From contig DKSK01000014.1 in the NCBI GenBank assembly GCA_002472565.1, forward strand, positions 43,891 to 107,890: a stretch of 64,000 bases of DNA, read 5' to 3'. The DNA comes from Bacteroidales bacterium UBA7258. GTDB taxonomy: Bacteria; Bacteroidota; Bacteroidia; Bacteroidales; UBA932. Under the pieces are notes generated by a model. That model was not told the origin of the DNA, did not search any database, and saw only the letters and a list, made by a program, of their open reading frames with translations. Positions 1-7,474 of the stretch are shown here, one piece after another; position 1 is the stretch's first letter; each line of letters opens with the position of its first letter. The translations under genes and the position numbers were made by a program.

Positions 1-120
1 GCCGCCTTCGCCGCGGTTGTAGCCTCCGCGCTGCTGGTAGCCGCCTTCCCCGCGGCTGTAGCCTCCGCGCTGCTGGTAGCCGCCCTCGCCACGGCTGAAG
101 CCTCCGCGCTGCTGGTAGCC
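1..120 (-). repeat. 39-bp tandem repeat coding for Gly/Arg/Tyr/Gln units
   Basis: A 21-bp core recurs at 22-42, 61-81 and 100-120, exactly 39 bp apart, and the units between are nearly identical. The period is 13 codons, so changes in copy number keep the reading frame. The array runs off the left end of the window, so its total copy number is unknown. Confidence 0.9.
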
Positions 121-474
121 ACCCTGCTTGTCGTCAGAACCGTTCTCCGCACTGCGGAAGCGGTTCTCTATCTGTCTTGTAAGCGGATTTCTTCTCTCGA
201 GGTAATTTCCTCCACGGTTGTAACTGCCACGATTATAGTCTCCGCGACTGTAGGAGCCGCGATTGTAGCCGCCGTTGCCACGGCTGTAGCCATGTCCGCC
301 TTCGCTTCCGCGATATTCACGCGGCTTGTAGTCGGCGTCCTCTGCGTTGTAAGAAACCTTCTCGGCGCCTTTCTCGGCGGAATGAGAATCAGACATGTCT
401 TTGTTGAGGCGAGGCCTTCTTGGCCTGAGCTTCCTTCCTTCGGCGGTGAACCCGCTCTTCTCGTTGTCTTCCAT
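1..474 (-). CDS. Arg/Gly-rich (RGG-repeat) N-terminal region, probably of an RluB-type rRNA pseudouridine synthase; partial
   Basis: This is an open minus-strand frame from an ATG at 472-474 to the window edge, with no stop: 158 residues are visible and the C-terminal part is missing. The first 50 or so residues are charged (RKLRPRRPRLNKD near the start). After that the protein is built of Gly-Tyr-Arg-Gly-type repeats, and residues from about 118 onward form a 13-residue repeat of the type GGYQQRGGYSRGE. RGG/RGY tracts bind RNA. In Bacteroidales such tails are common at the N-terminus of 23S rRNA pseudouridine synthases of the RluB/RsuA family, which is my leading guess, but no catalytic domain lies inside the window. 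The gene follows tonB on the same strand after 58 bp. An RNA-binding protein or helicase with an RGG tail is the alternative. That it is a real gene is fairly certain; the product name is not. Confidence 0.6.
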   Translation of the reverse strand, partial: MEDNEKSGFTAEGRKLRPRRPRLNKDMSDSHSAEKGAEKVSYNAEDADYKPREYRGSEGGHGYSRGNGGYNRGSYSRGDYNRGSYNRGGNYLERRNPLTRQIENRFRSAENGSDDKQGGYQQRGGFSRGEGGYQQRGGYSRGEGGYQQRGGYNRGEGG

Positions 475-483
475 AATGATTGC

Positions 484-499
484 GATGGCTCACGCCATC
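484..499 (-). promoter_or_regulatory. Small hairpin with a GTGA loop just upstream of the RGG-protein start
   Basis: On the minus strand the sequence reads GATGGC-GTGA-GCCATC. This is a perfect 6-bp stem closed by a GNRA-type tetraloop, ending 9 nt before the ATG at 474. It has no T-run behind it, so it is unlikely to be a simple terminator of the tonB operon. Its position would place it over the ribosome-binding region. Confidence 0.4.
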
Positions 500-532
500 T
501 GGATTAGATGTGAAAAATGATTAATAAAACCT

Positions 533-1321
533 TTATTTTAAATTGAATACATAGGTTATCGTACCTTGCTGAAGCGCCGGCGCATCAGCGCTGACGTTGA
601 AATGAGCTTCCAGAGCGGCCTTTCTGGCGGCATTCCACAGCTCCTTGTTGTTTACCGTCGTCCCCTCGGCTCCTGCGACCGCTTTCTTGACGTTTCCGTA
701 ATTGTCGACCCAGATGCTGACTACAACCTTGCCGGACTCCTGTACTCCGTAAGAAGGTCTCGGCAAAGTTCCGAGTACGTTCCTCCCCTGGAGATGGGCG
801 TTAGGCGAGCCTGTCACCTTCCCATTCTTGGTGTTTCCTTCCGGGTGGCCGGCCTTAAGGGCGTCGCTGATTCTGGATGAAGTCTGCGGGGCGATGGTAT
901 CCTTGGAGGATTTGTTGTCCGCCGCATGGAAAAGAGCCCTGTTGTCTATAGGCTTATCCCGCTTCGGTTCATATCTTTCGACATCGCCGTCTTCTCCCAT
1001 GGTGGCTTCTTTGGCCTCATTAGGCTTTTTGCCCTTGTTTTGGGCTTCGGCCCTCTGGACCAGCTCTACCGGCTTGGACTTGTCGACTGTCTCCGCCTGA
1101 GGCTGGTTCCCGACTTTCGGCTGGATCACCGGCTTGTCCGGGACTTCTTCCTGGGTGAAATCTATCACGAAGGTGGATTCGGGCGGCGGGGGATAGAGGT
1201 AGCTCAGACCGGAAAAAACGAGAGATAGGATGAGGATAAGGTGCGCGCCGAGAGTAAGCAGGAGCCCCGTCACCGTGGCCTTGCGCTCTTCTTTCTGCCT
1301 TTTGTCCTTGTAGTCAGCCAT
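533..1321 (-). CDS. TonB-family energy transduction protein
   Basis: Periplasm-spanning TonB-like protein that would transmit proton-motive force from ExbB/ExbD to outer-membrane TonB-dependent receptors such as SusC. It has 262 residues: a charged cytoplasmic start, one membrane anchor at about 17-42, a proline motif (YPPPP), a long Lys/Glu/Pro-rich spacer, and a TonB C-terminal domain over roughly the last 80 residues (from GTLPRPSYG to TYVFNLK). I chose the ATG at 1319-1321 because AAAAGG and GGGAG lie just upstream. A TTG six codons further upstream (1339) is also open. The gene is last in exbB-exbD-tonB, 30 nt behind exbD. The C-terminal domain is typical of Bacteroidota TonB homologues rather than E. 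coli TonB. Which receptors it serves cannot be read from the sequence. Confidence 0.88.
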   Translation of the reverse strand: MADYKDKRQKEERKATVTGLLLTLGAHLILILSLVFSGLSYLYPPPPESTFVIDFTQEEVPDKPVIQPKVGNQPQAETVDKSKPVELVQRAEAQNKGKKPNEAKEATMGEDGDVERYEPKRDKPIDNRALFHAADNKSSKDTIAPQTSSRISDALKAGHPEGNTKNGKVTGSPNAHLQGRNVLGTLPRPSYGVQESGKVVVSIWVDNYGNVKKAVAGAEGTTVNNKELWNAARKAALEAHFNVSADAPALQQGTITYVFNLK

Positions 1322-1351
1322 CTCCCGGCCTTTTGTCAATTTATGAAAAGA

Positions 1352-1762
1352 TTATTCCGGCGAAGTAGCCAGAATGACTTTGTAATGGTTACGCTTTGCG
1401 ATGTTCATGCAGGCAACGACCTCCTTGACCGGTACCGATTCGTCGGCATAAATCGCGAAAGTCGGGTCTTCCTCGCTCTGAAGCTGTCCGACGAGGGCGT
1501 CCTCCACTTCCTCGAAAGAAAGGGCCGTCTTGTCATCGCCGTTGATATAATAGGAATAGTTCCCGTCGTGCCAGTCCTTGATGCTGACGCTCACGGTCGC
1601 CTTGTCGGAAATCTGGTTGGTGCTCTTCGGGAGCAGAAGCTTCAGCGCGTTCGGATTGACGAGCGTCGAAGTTATGAGGAAGAAGATCAGGAGCAGGAAC
1701 ACCAGGTCTGTCATCGAGGACATCCCGATGTCTGACATGATCTTTGTCTGTCTCTTGTACAT
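1352..1762 (-). CDS. exbD: ExbD/TolR-family biopolymer transport protein
   Basis: Stator partner of ExbB in the proton-driven motor that energises TonB. The 136-residue protein has a short cytoplasmic start (MYKRQTKIMSDIGMSSMTDL), one membrane helix at about residues 19-38 led by the aspartate of the SSMTDLVFLLLIFF segment that carries protons in this family, and a periplasmic domain. The start at 1760-1762 is preceded by GGGAGG at good spacing. A longer in-frame start overlapping exbB (1807) is less likely. The stop of exbB lies 13 nt upstream, so the two are translated as a unit. Length and domain order are normal for the family. Confidence 0.92.
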   Translation of the reverse strand: MYKRQTKIMSDIGMSSMTDLVFLLLIFFLITSTLVNPNALKLLLPKSTNQISDKATVSVSIKDWHDGNYSYYINGDDKTALSFEEVEDALVGQLQSEEDPTFAIYADESVPVKEVVACMNIAKRNHYKVILATSPE

Positions 1763-1775
1763 GAGAGCCTCCCTC

Positions 1776-2531
1776 TTACTTTGTTTCCTCCTCTTCGGCC
1801 GGCTCATGGAGTACGTCCATGAAGTCGATGGTCGCGCTCTCCATCTTGAAGACCAGGTCGGAGATGTTGGAAGTCAGGTAGTTGTAGGCGAAGTAGGCTA
1901 CGATGCCGACAATCAGACCGCCGACTGTCGTGATCATGGCGGTGTAGATACCTCCGGAAAGTACGGAGATGTCGACATTGCTGCCCGCGTTGGACATGTT
2001 GAAGAAGGCCTGGACCATTCCGAGAACGGTTCCGAGGAAGCCGATCATCGGGGCTCCTCCGGCTATGGTAGCGAGGATAGGCATGCCTTTCTCAAGTCTG
2101 GCGACTTCTGCGTTACCGGTGTTCTCGACCGCGGTCTGGATGTCAGGGAGAGGACGGCCTATGCGCTCGATACCCTTCTGGACGAGGCGGGCGACTGGGG
2201 AGTCGAACTGCTGGCAAAGGGCTATCGCGCTCTTGAGCTTCCCTTCATGAATATAGTCCCTGATGTCCTTCATGAAATTTCTGTCGATTGAGCCTGCCTT
2301 GTGGATCATCCACCACTTCTTCCCGAAGATGTAGATGGCCACGATGGAAAGGAAGAGGAGCACCCACATGAGCCAGCCTCCGAGATTGAACATCTGGAAG
2401 AGGCTCATCGTCTTTTCTACTGTCGGCTCTGCGCTTGCGGCGACTCCCGCGGAGCTTCCGCCTACGGCCTGCTCAAGGGCCTCGGCCCCCGCCTGAATTG
2501 CGGTGTCGGCCTGAAGAAGAGAGAATAACAT
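1776..2531 (-). CDS. exbB: MotA/TolQ/ExbB proton channel protein
   Basis: Inner-membrane proton channel that works with ExbD and the TonB protein downstream. It has 251 residues: an N-terminal segment containing an Ala-rich stretch, then a first membrane helix at about 52-70, a cytoplasmic domain, and two further helices at about 150-172 and 192-215. The MotA/TolQ/ExbB signature is visible in the third part (GGAPMIGFLGTVLGMVQAF and the TTVGGLIVGI helix). It is the first gene of its operon, and a TAnnTTTG promoter box (2577-2584) lies 45 bp upstream. A TolQ role cannot be excluded by sequence, but no Tol-Pal partners are nearby. Confidence 0.92.
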   Translation of the reverse strand: MLFSLLQADTAIQAGAEALEQAVGGSSAGVAASAEPTVEKTMSLFQMFNLGGWLMWVLLFLSIVAIYIFGKKWWMIHKAGSIDRNFMKDIRDYIHEGKLKSAIALCQQFDSPVARLVQKGIERIGRPLPDIQTAVENTGNAEVARLEKGMPILATIAGGAPMIGFLGTVLGMVQAFFNMSNAGSNVDISVLSGGIYTAMITTVGGLIVGIVAYFAYNYLTSNISDLVFKMESATIDFMDVLHEPAEEEETK

Positions 2532-2576
2532 GTTATCTTGTGACTTTTATTGATCAACCTGAATACAATAAGAATG

Positions 2577-2584
2577 CAAAAGTA
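2577..2584 (-). promoter_or_regulatory. Bacteroidota -7 promoter box for exbB-exbD-tonB
   Basis: The minus strand reads TACTTTTG, a perfect match to TAnnTTTG. Initiation about 7 nt downstream would give a leader of roughly 35-40 nt before the exbB ATG. No clear -33 TTTG is seen. Confidence 0.6.
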
Positions 2585-2644
2585 CTCAAAAAATCCGATT
2601 TTCTTCTAGTTTTCCTATTTTAAACGAAGCTAAAATGCGGACTT

Positions 2645-3466
2645 TCATTCGCTGTCCCCGTATTCCACCTTCGAGAGGAAGAGAGGGTAGCCGGGGACGG
2701 ATTCTCCGGCGGAGGAACGGCTGCCCGAGGCGAGGACTTCCTCGATCCACCGAGGCTCGCGTTTCCCGCGCCCTATTTCCAGAAGGGTGCCCACAGCCGC
2801 CCTTACCATGTTTCTAAGGAAACGGTCTGCCCTTATTCTGAAATACATGTAGTCGCCCTCGGCGGCCTTGTAGCCCATGAGTCTGACGTGGTCCGGCTTG
2901 TAGATTATCCATTTCGCTTCCGTGACGGTGCAGACGGAAGTCTTGTTGTCGCCGCCGATTTTCTGGAAGGCTGCGAAATCCCTGGTGCCGAGAAGGCCCG
3001 CCGCGGCCTCGTTCATCGCCGACACATCCAGAGGAAAACTGTAGAAAAGAGACCTTCCCTCCATGAAGGGGTCTTTGCGGCGGTGTAGAAAATATGTGTA
3101 CTCTCTCGCCCTTGCGTCAAAACGCGCATGGAAATCCGGAGCCGCGGGAACTATGGAGTGTACGACGATAGAACGGGGCAAGATGGCATTTAATTTGTAG
3201 CGGATCTGCCTTGTTTCTATGTCTGTTTCGCTTCTCTCAAGAGTCGGCGGGACGGGTCCCGAGGGGGCAGGGAAATCGAAGGAGGCGACATAGCCGACAG
3301 CATTGACTTTCGAGTCAGTGCGACCGGCTCCGATGACCGCGATTTCCGCTCCCAGAAGTAAGGAAAGCGCTTTTTCAAGCGTCTCCTGAACCGTCGGGGC
3401 GCCTCTCTGGCTCTGCCACCCGCAGAAGTCGGAACCATTGTAGGAGAGTGTGATTTTGTAACGCAT
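2645..3466 (-). CDS. truA: tRNA pseudouridine(38-40) synthase
   Basis: Converts uridines 38, 39 and 40 of the tRNA anticodon arm to pseudouridine. The 273-residue protein starts MRYKITLSYNGSDFCGWQ, the standard TruA opening, and carries the GRTD catalytic motif with the nucleophilic aspartate at residue 51. After GRTD the usual TGVHA/KGVHA is replaced by SKVNA, so the loop is somewhat divergent. A longer open frame reaches 3742 but runs antisense into moxR and is not the family start. The gene is divergent from moxR, with only 40 bp between the two start codons. A perfect TAnnTTTG box (3473-3480) sits 6 nt before the ATG, so the mRNA may have almost no leader. Confidence 0.93.
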   Translation of the reverse strand: MRYKITLSYNGSDFCGWQSQRGAPTVQETLEKALSLLLGAEIAVIGAGRTDSKVNAVGYVASFDFPAPSGPVPPTLERSETDIETRQIRYKLNAILPRSIVVHSIVPAAPDFHARFDARAREYTYFLHRRKDPFMEGRSLFYSFPLDVSAMNEAAAGLLGTRDFAAFQKIGGDNKTSVCTVTEAKWIIYKPDHVRLMGYKAAEGDYMYFRIRADRFLRNMVRAAVGTLLEIGRGKREPRWIEEVLASGSRSSAGESVPGYPLFLSKVEYGDSE

Positions 3467-3472
3467 AGAACG

Positions 3473-3480
3473 CAAAATTA
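3473..3480 (-). promoter_or_regulatory. -7 promoter box for truA, predicting a near-leaderless mRNA
   Basis: The minus strand reads TAATTTTG, matching TAnnTTTG. The box ends 6 nt before the truA ATG (3464-3466), so a start about 7 nt downstream falls on or next to the start codon. On the opposite strand TGATTTTG at 3451-3458 is a one-mismatch candidate box for moxR. Confidence 0.5.
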
Positions 3481-3506
3481 GGAAATTGTAAAACAAAAGA
3501 AAGATA

Positions 3507-4499
3507 ATGGACAGCGTAAATATCAAAGAATTGAATGACCGCATCCAACAGGAGAGCCAATTCGTAGACCTTCTCACCATGGAGATGGGAAAGGTGATCG
3601 TGGGGCAGAAGCAGCTCGTCGACAACCTTCTGATCGGTCTCCTGGCTAACGGACACATCCTTCTCGAGGGAGTCCCCGGCCTTGCCAAGACCTTGGCCAT
3701 CAACACCCTGGCCCAGGCCGTAGATGCCAAGTTCAGCCGCATTCAGTTCACCCCTGATCTCCTTCCGGCCGATGTGCTCGGAACCATGATCTATTCCCAG
3801 AAGAATGAGAGCTTCGAGGTCCACAAGGGTCCTGTTTTCGCCAACTTCGTGCTGGCGGATGAAATCAACCGAAGCCCTGCGAAGGTTCAGAGCGCTCTTC
3901 TCGAGGCGATGCAGGAGAGGCAGGTGACCATCGGCGACCAGACCTACAAGCTCCCGGAGCCTTTCCTGGTGATGGCCACTCAGAACCCGATCGAGCAGGA
4001 GGGAACCTATCCTCTTCCGGAGGCGCAGGTCGACCGTTTCATGCTGAAGGTTATAGTGACCTATCCGAAGAAGGACGAGGAGAGACAGGTCATCCGCATG
4101 AATAACACCGGAGAATTTCCGCACGCCCAGCCTGTGGTCAAACCTGAGGATATCATCCGCGCCAGAAATGTAGTAAGAGAAGTCTACATGGACGAAAAGA
4201 TTGAGAGATACATAGTCGACATCGTTTATGCGACCCGTACTCCTGAGGACTATGGCCTGAAGGATCTCAAGGGCCTGATAAGCTATGGAGGGTCTCCGCG
4301 TGCCAGTATTTCTCTCTCCGCGGCGTCTAAGGCCTATGCCTTCATCAAGCGCAGGGGCTACGTCATCCCTGAGGATGTCCGCGCTGTCTGCAACGAGGTT
4401 CTCCGCCATCGTATCGGACTTACCTATGAGGCGGAGGCTGAGAATGTCACCCCTGAGGAAATCATTTCCCAGGTGCTGAATGCGGTGATTGTACCATAA
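3507..4499 (+). CDS. moxR: MoxR-family AAA+ ATPase of the Bat operon
   Basis: AAA+ chaperone-like ATPase thought to act on the von Willebrand A (VWA) proteins encoded downstream. In the 330-residue protein the Walker A motif GVPGLAKT is at 55-62 and Walker B (VLADEI) at 115-120. The MoxR sensor region MATQNPIEQEGTYPLPEAQ follows, then the C-terminal lid domain. It is the first gene of an eight-gene plus-strand run (moxR, DUF58, membrane protein, batA, batB, batC, batD-batE), the order known from Bacteroides aerotolerance operons. The DUF58 gene starts 7 nt after its stop. The function in oxidative stress is family knowledge and is not shown here. Confidence 0.93.
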   Translation: MDSVNIKELNDRIQQESQFVDLLTMEMGKVIVGQKQLVDNLLIGLLANGHILLEGVPGLAKTLAINTLAQAVDAKFSRIQFTPDLLPADVLGTMIYSQKNESFEVHKGPVFANFVLADEINRSPAKVQSALLEAMQERQVTIGDQTYKLPEPFLVMATQNPIEQEGTYPLPEAQVDRFMLKVIVTYPKKDEERQVIRMNNTGEFPHAQPVVKPEDIIRARNVVREVYMDEKIERYIVDIVYATRTPEDYGLKDLKGLISYGGSPRASISLSAASKAYAFIKRRGYVIPEDVRAVCNEVLRHRIGLTYEAEAENVTPEEIISQVLNAVIVP

Positions 4500-4506
4500 A
4501 TCTGTC

Positions 4507-5400
4507 ATGAGGGAAGAATTGTCATCCACCGACCTGCTCAAGAAGGTCAGGAAGATAGAGATCAGGTCGAGGGCTCTCTCGCATCAGATCTTCGCGGGAG
4601 AATACCACTCCGCCTTCAAGGGAAGGGGAATGGCGTTCAGCGAGGTGCGTGAGTATCAGTACGGCGACGATGTCCGTAATATGGACTGGAACGTCACCGC
4701 GCGTCTGCGCTCGCCTTATGTGAAGGTCTTCGAGGAGGAACGAGAGCTGACCGTCGTCCTGCTCGTAGACATCAGCCGTTCAGGCCTCTTCGGTACTGTG
4801 GGGATGACAAAGCGCGAACTGGTGGCGGAGATAGCGGCCGTAATAGCCTTTTCGGCCATTATCAACAACGACAAGGTCGGAGCCCTCTTTTTTAGCGACC
4901 ATGTGGAAGAATTCATCCCGCCGAAGAAGGGCCGCGGCCATTTGCTCCATATCATCAGGGAAATCCTTGAAATCAAGCCGCAGTCTTCCGGGACAGACAT
5001 CGGCGGGGCCTTGCGCTATCTTACCAACGCCATAAAGAAAAAGTGTACGACCTTCCTCCTTTCCGACATGATTGATGCCTTGCCGGACGGAAGCCCGCGC
5101 TACGAGGATGCGCTGAAGGTCGCCGTCAATCGCCATGATCTTGGTATCATAGAGGTCTACGATCCCAGAGAGCAGAGCATTCCTTCCGTCGGCCTGGTCC
5201 ATGTGAAGGACGGAGAATCCGGAGACTCGGCCTGGGTCAACACTTCCAGCCGCAAGGTCCGCGAGGCGTATTCGGCCTGGTTCGGCGGCCTCAGGGACAG
5301 GGAAAAGAAGCTTTTTAATAAATATCAGATAGATTCGGTCCGCATAGCCACAGATGAGGACTATGTGAAAGGCTTGATGACATTCTTCGAGAGGAGATGA
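4507..5400 (+). CDS. DUF58 domain protein (Bat operon)
   Basis: Cytoplasmic DUF58 protein of 297 residues, regularly found between MoxR and the VWA proteins; its biochemical role is unknown. The DUF58 core is clear: a start region with FKGRGMAFSEVREYQYGDD followed by RNMDWNVTAR. After that comes a VWA-like fold with the partial metal-site sequence DISRSG at about 96-101. I chose the ATG at 4507; a TTG at 4489 overlapping moxR is possible but not needed. The stop codon overlaps the next start as ATGATG (5397-5400), so translation is probably coupled. Confidence 0.9.
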   Translation: MREELSSTDLLKKVRKIEIRSRALSHQIFAGEYHSAFKGRGMAFSEVREYQYGDDVRNMDWNVTARLRSPYVKVFEEERELTVVLLVDISRSGLFGTVGMTKRELVAEIAAVIAFSAIINNDKVGALFFSDHVEEFIPPKKGRGHLLHIIREILEIKPQSSGTDIGGALRYLTNAIKKKCTTFLLSDMIDALPDGSPRYEDALKVAVNRHDLGIIEVYDPREQSIPSVGLVHVKDGESGDSAWVNTSSRKVREAYSAWFGGLRDREKKLFNKYQIDSVRIATDEDYVKGLMTFFERR

Positions 5401-6467
5401 TGATTTTGAGAACCAAGATATACGTCCTTCTTGCCGCCGCGGCCTTTCTGGCCCCGGCAGCGTCGGCTCAGGTCATAGACATGAAGGGCTCCTTCCTCCG
5501 CCAGGAGCAGAAGCGCGATTCCGTGCTGATCGGCGACCAGCTTGACTATGGAGTGAAGCTGGAAAGCATCGTCGAGGGAACATCCTTCAGATTCGAGGAT
5601 TTCAGCAAAGGCTTCATGGACAGCGTCGAGGTAGTCAGCCCCGAGTGGCAGGGCGACACCCTGAAGACCTGGAAAGAGGGTGGCAAAAAACTCTTTGACG
5701 CCGAATTCTATGTGAAGATCACCTCCTTCGAGGAAGGCTCCTACCTTCTCAGGCCGCTTTCCCTGCTGAGGCGTCTCCCCGGGGATTCCAGGGTGGACAC
5801 CCTGGTCTTCGACCCACAGAGCCTCCAGGTCAAGACTTTCCAGATAGACACCGCGGCCTATAAGCCCCACGACATAAAGGGGCAGATACGCTACCCTCTG
5901 ACTTTTAAAGAACTGCTGCCTTACATGGGCTCGCTGCTCATCCTCGCGTTCATCGCCGCGGCCTTGATCCGGTACCTTAGAAAGCGCCGCGGAATTAAGG
6001 TCGGAGGGCTTTCTGAAGAGCCTGCCCACATTACCGCCTTGCGAAAACTTGACCATTGGCGGGGGAGCAAGTATTGGGCTCCCGATAAGCAGAAGCAATT
6101 CTACAGCGGGGTTACTGACACACTGCGCGAATATATGGCGGCCCGTTATGGGATAGATGCCATGGAATCCACTACGGCGGAGATTTTCGCCGACCTTAAG
6201 GACAAAGACATACCTCGCGAGCTTTTCGACCAGACTAAGAAGCTTTTCGAGACTTCTGACTTCGTGAAATTCGCCAAGATGACGGTTTCGGACGAGGATA
6301 ACGCCAAGGTCCTGCCGACAGCGGTCAAATTCGTGACTGACACCTATCAGACCGAAGTGGACGCCGAGGCCGGGACGCAAGGTCCGCGGGAAGAGGGGGC
6401 GGAGCACTCTGAGGCCGAAAAGCCGGAAGAGGATAACAGCCGCTTCATGCCGCATGATAACGTATAG
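5397..6467 (+). CDS. Bat-operon exported membrane protein, function unknown
   Basis: The 356-residue protein has a signal peptide (residues 1-24, ending ASAQ) and a periplasmic beta-rich domain of about 140 residues. One membrane helix follows at about 172-194, then an Arg-rich stop-transfer (RYLRKRRG) and a cytoplasmic helical domain ending in an acidic tail. The overall plan resembles the second half of BatD and DUF4381 proteins: a periplasmic part, one helix and a helical cytoplasmic part. A gene of this kind sits at this position in other Bacteroidota Bat operons. The start overlaps the DUF58 stop by 4 nt and the batA start follows after 11 nt. I infer that it joins the membrane Bat complex; no catalytic motif is visible. 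Confidence 0.8.
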   Translation: MMILRTKIYVLLAAAAFLAPAASAQVIDMKGSFLRQEQKRDSVLIGDQLDYGVKLESIVEGTSFRFEDFSKGFMDSVEVVSPEWQGDTLKTWKEGGKKLFDAEFYVKITSFEEGSYLLRPLSLLRRLPGDSRVDTLVFDPQSLQVKTFQIDTAAYKPHDIKGQIRYPLTFKELLPYMGSLLILAFIAAALIRYLRKRRGIKVGGLSEEPAHITALRKLDHWRGSKYWAPDKQKQFYSGVTDTLREYMAARYGIDAMESTTAEIFADLKDKDIPRELFDQTKKLFETSDFVKFAKMTVSDEDNAKVLPTAVKFVTDTYQTEVDAEAGTQGPREEGAEHSEAEKPEEDNSRFMPHDNV

Positions 6468-6478
6468 GAGGATGAGCC

Positions 6479-7462
6479 ATGCATTTTGAATATCCGAAAC
6501 TTCTTTTCCTCCTTGCGGTTCCGCTCCTTCTGGCCCTGCTCTATCTCTATAGGCAGATAAAGGATCGTGAACCTCATTTCAGGGTCTCTTCACTCTCTCC
6601 CTGGAAGGCCGGAGGAAGATCTTTGACAGCTTTTGTAAGGTGGCTTCCGCCATTCCTCTATTTTATGGCCATGTGCCTGATGGTCATAGTGATAGCCCGG
6701 CCGCGCTCGTCCACCCAGATGGACAAGGTCAACTCCGAGGGCATCGACATTGTATTCGATATGGACGTGTCTACCTCCATGCTGGCCCGAGACTTCAAGC
6801 CTGACAGGATCAGCGCCGCCAAGGATATAGCCATTGAATTCATCTCCCAGCGGCCTTCTGACCGTATGGGAATCGTGGTCTTTGCCGGAGAGAGCTACAC
6901 CCAGTGCCCTCTCACTACCGACAGGGCCACCCTTATCAACCTCATGAAAGAAATCGAGACCGGGCTCATCGAGGACGGCACGGCCATAGGCAACGGACTT
7001 GCCACCGCAGTGGCGAGGATGAAAGATTCCGACGCGAAGAGCAGGGTCGTGATTCTGCTGACGGACGGAGTCAACAATTCCGGTGAAATCACCCCTCAGA
7101 CCGCGGCGGAGATCGCCAAGACTTACGGGGTCAGGGTCTACACAATCGGTGTGGGCGCCAACGGCGAGGCTCCATATCCGGTCGTCACTCCTTGGGGCGT
7201 AGAACTCCAGAATGTGCCGGTCGAGATAGACGAGGACCTTCTGAAGCAGATCGCTCAAACCACAGGTGGAAAGTATTTCCGTGCCACCGACAACACCAAG
7301 CTTGCGGAAATATATTCCGAAATTAACAAGATGGAGAAGGCCAGGACTACCATCGACAGTTTCCCAGTGTACAAGGAGCTGTTCTCCGGCTTCGGTCTGG
7401 GCGCCCTAGTCTGCATGTTGCTGGGCCTTCTGGTAAATCTGTTTTTGAGGAGACTGCCATAG
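6479..7462 (+). CDS. batA: BatA, membrane-anchored VWA protein
   Basis: Von Willebrand A-domain protein of the aerotolerance operon, 327 residues. Membrane helices lie at about 7-24, 52-75 and 304-322, with the VWA domain between the last two on the cytoplasmic or periplasmic face (not decidable here). The metal-ion-dependent adhesion site is intact: D96-x-S98-x-S100 within DMDVSTS, a conserved threonine in the GTAIGNGLA loop, and LLTDG. GGAGG lies just before the start. It sits 12 nt upstream of batB, a clear paralogue with the same layout. The family is linked to growth and survival under oxygen in Bacteroides; the mechanism is unknown. Confidence 0.92.
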   Translation: MHFEYPKLLFLLAVPLLLALLYLYRQIKDREPHFRVSSLSPWKAGGRSLTAFVRWLPPFLYFMAMCLMVIVIARPRSSTQMDKVNSEGIDIVFDMDVSTSMLARDFKPDRISAAKDIAIEFISQRPSDRMGIVVFAGESYTQCPLTTDRATLINLMKEIETGLIEDGTAIGNGLATAVARMKDSDAKSRVVILLTDGVNNSGEITPQTAAEIAKTYGVRVYTIGVGANGEAPYPVVTPWGVELQNVPVEIDEDLLKQIAQTTGGKYFRATDNTKLAEIYSEINKMEKARTTIDSFPVYKELFSGFGLGALVCMLLGLLVNLFLRRLP

Positions 7463-7474
7463 GAGGACTGAACC

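Noticed and set aside
1..120. Regular 39-bp repeats resembling a CRISPR array
   Set aside because: The units are contiguous without unique spacers and translate in frame to a Gly/Arg-rich protein.
2645..3742. Longer truA frame starting inside the moxR region
   Set aside because: TruA proteins begin at the MRYKITL segment, and the extension overlaps moxR on the opposite strand.
3375..4541. 388-codon open frame antisense to moxR
   Set aside because: moxR has intact Walker motifs and operon context; the antisense frame has no start context or recognisable domain.
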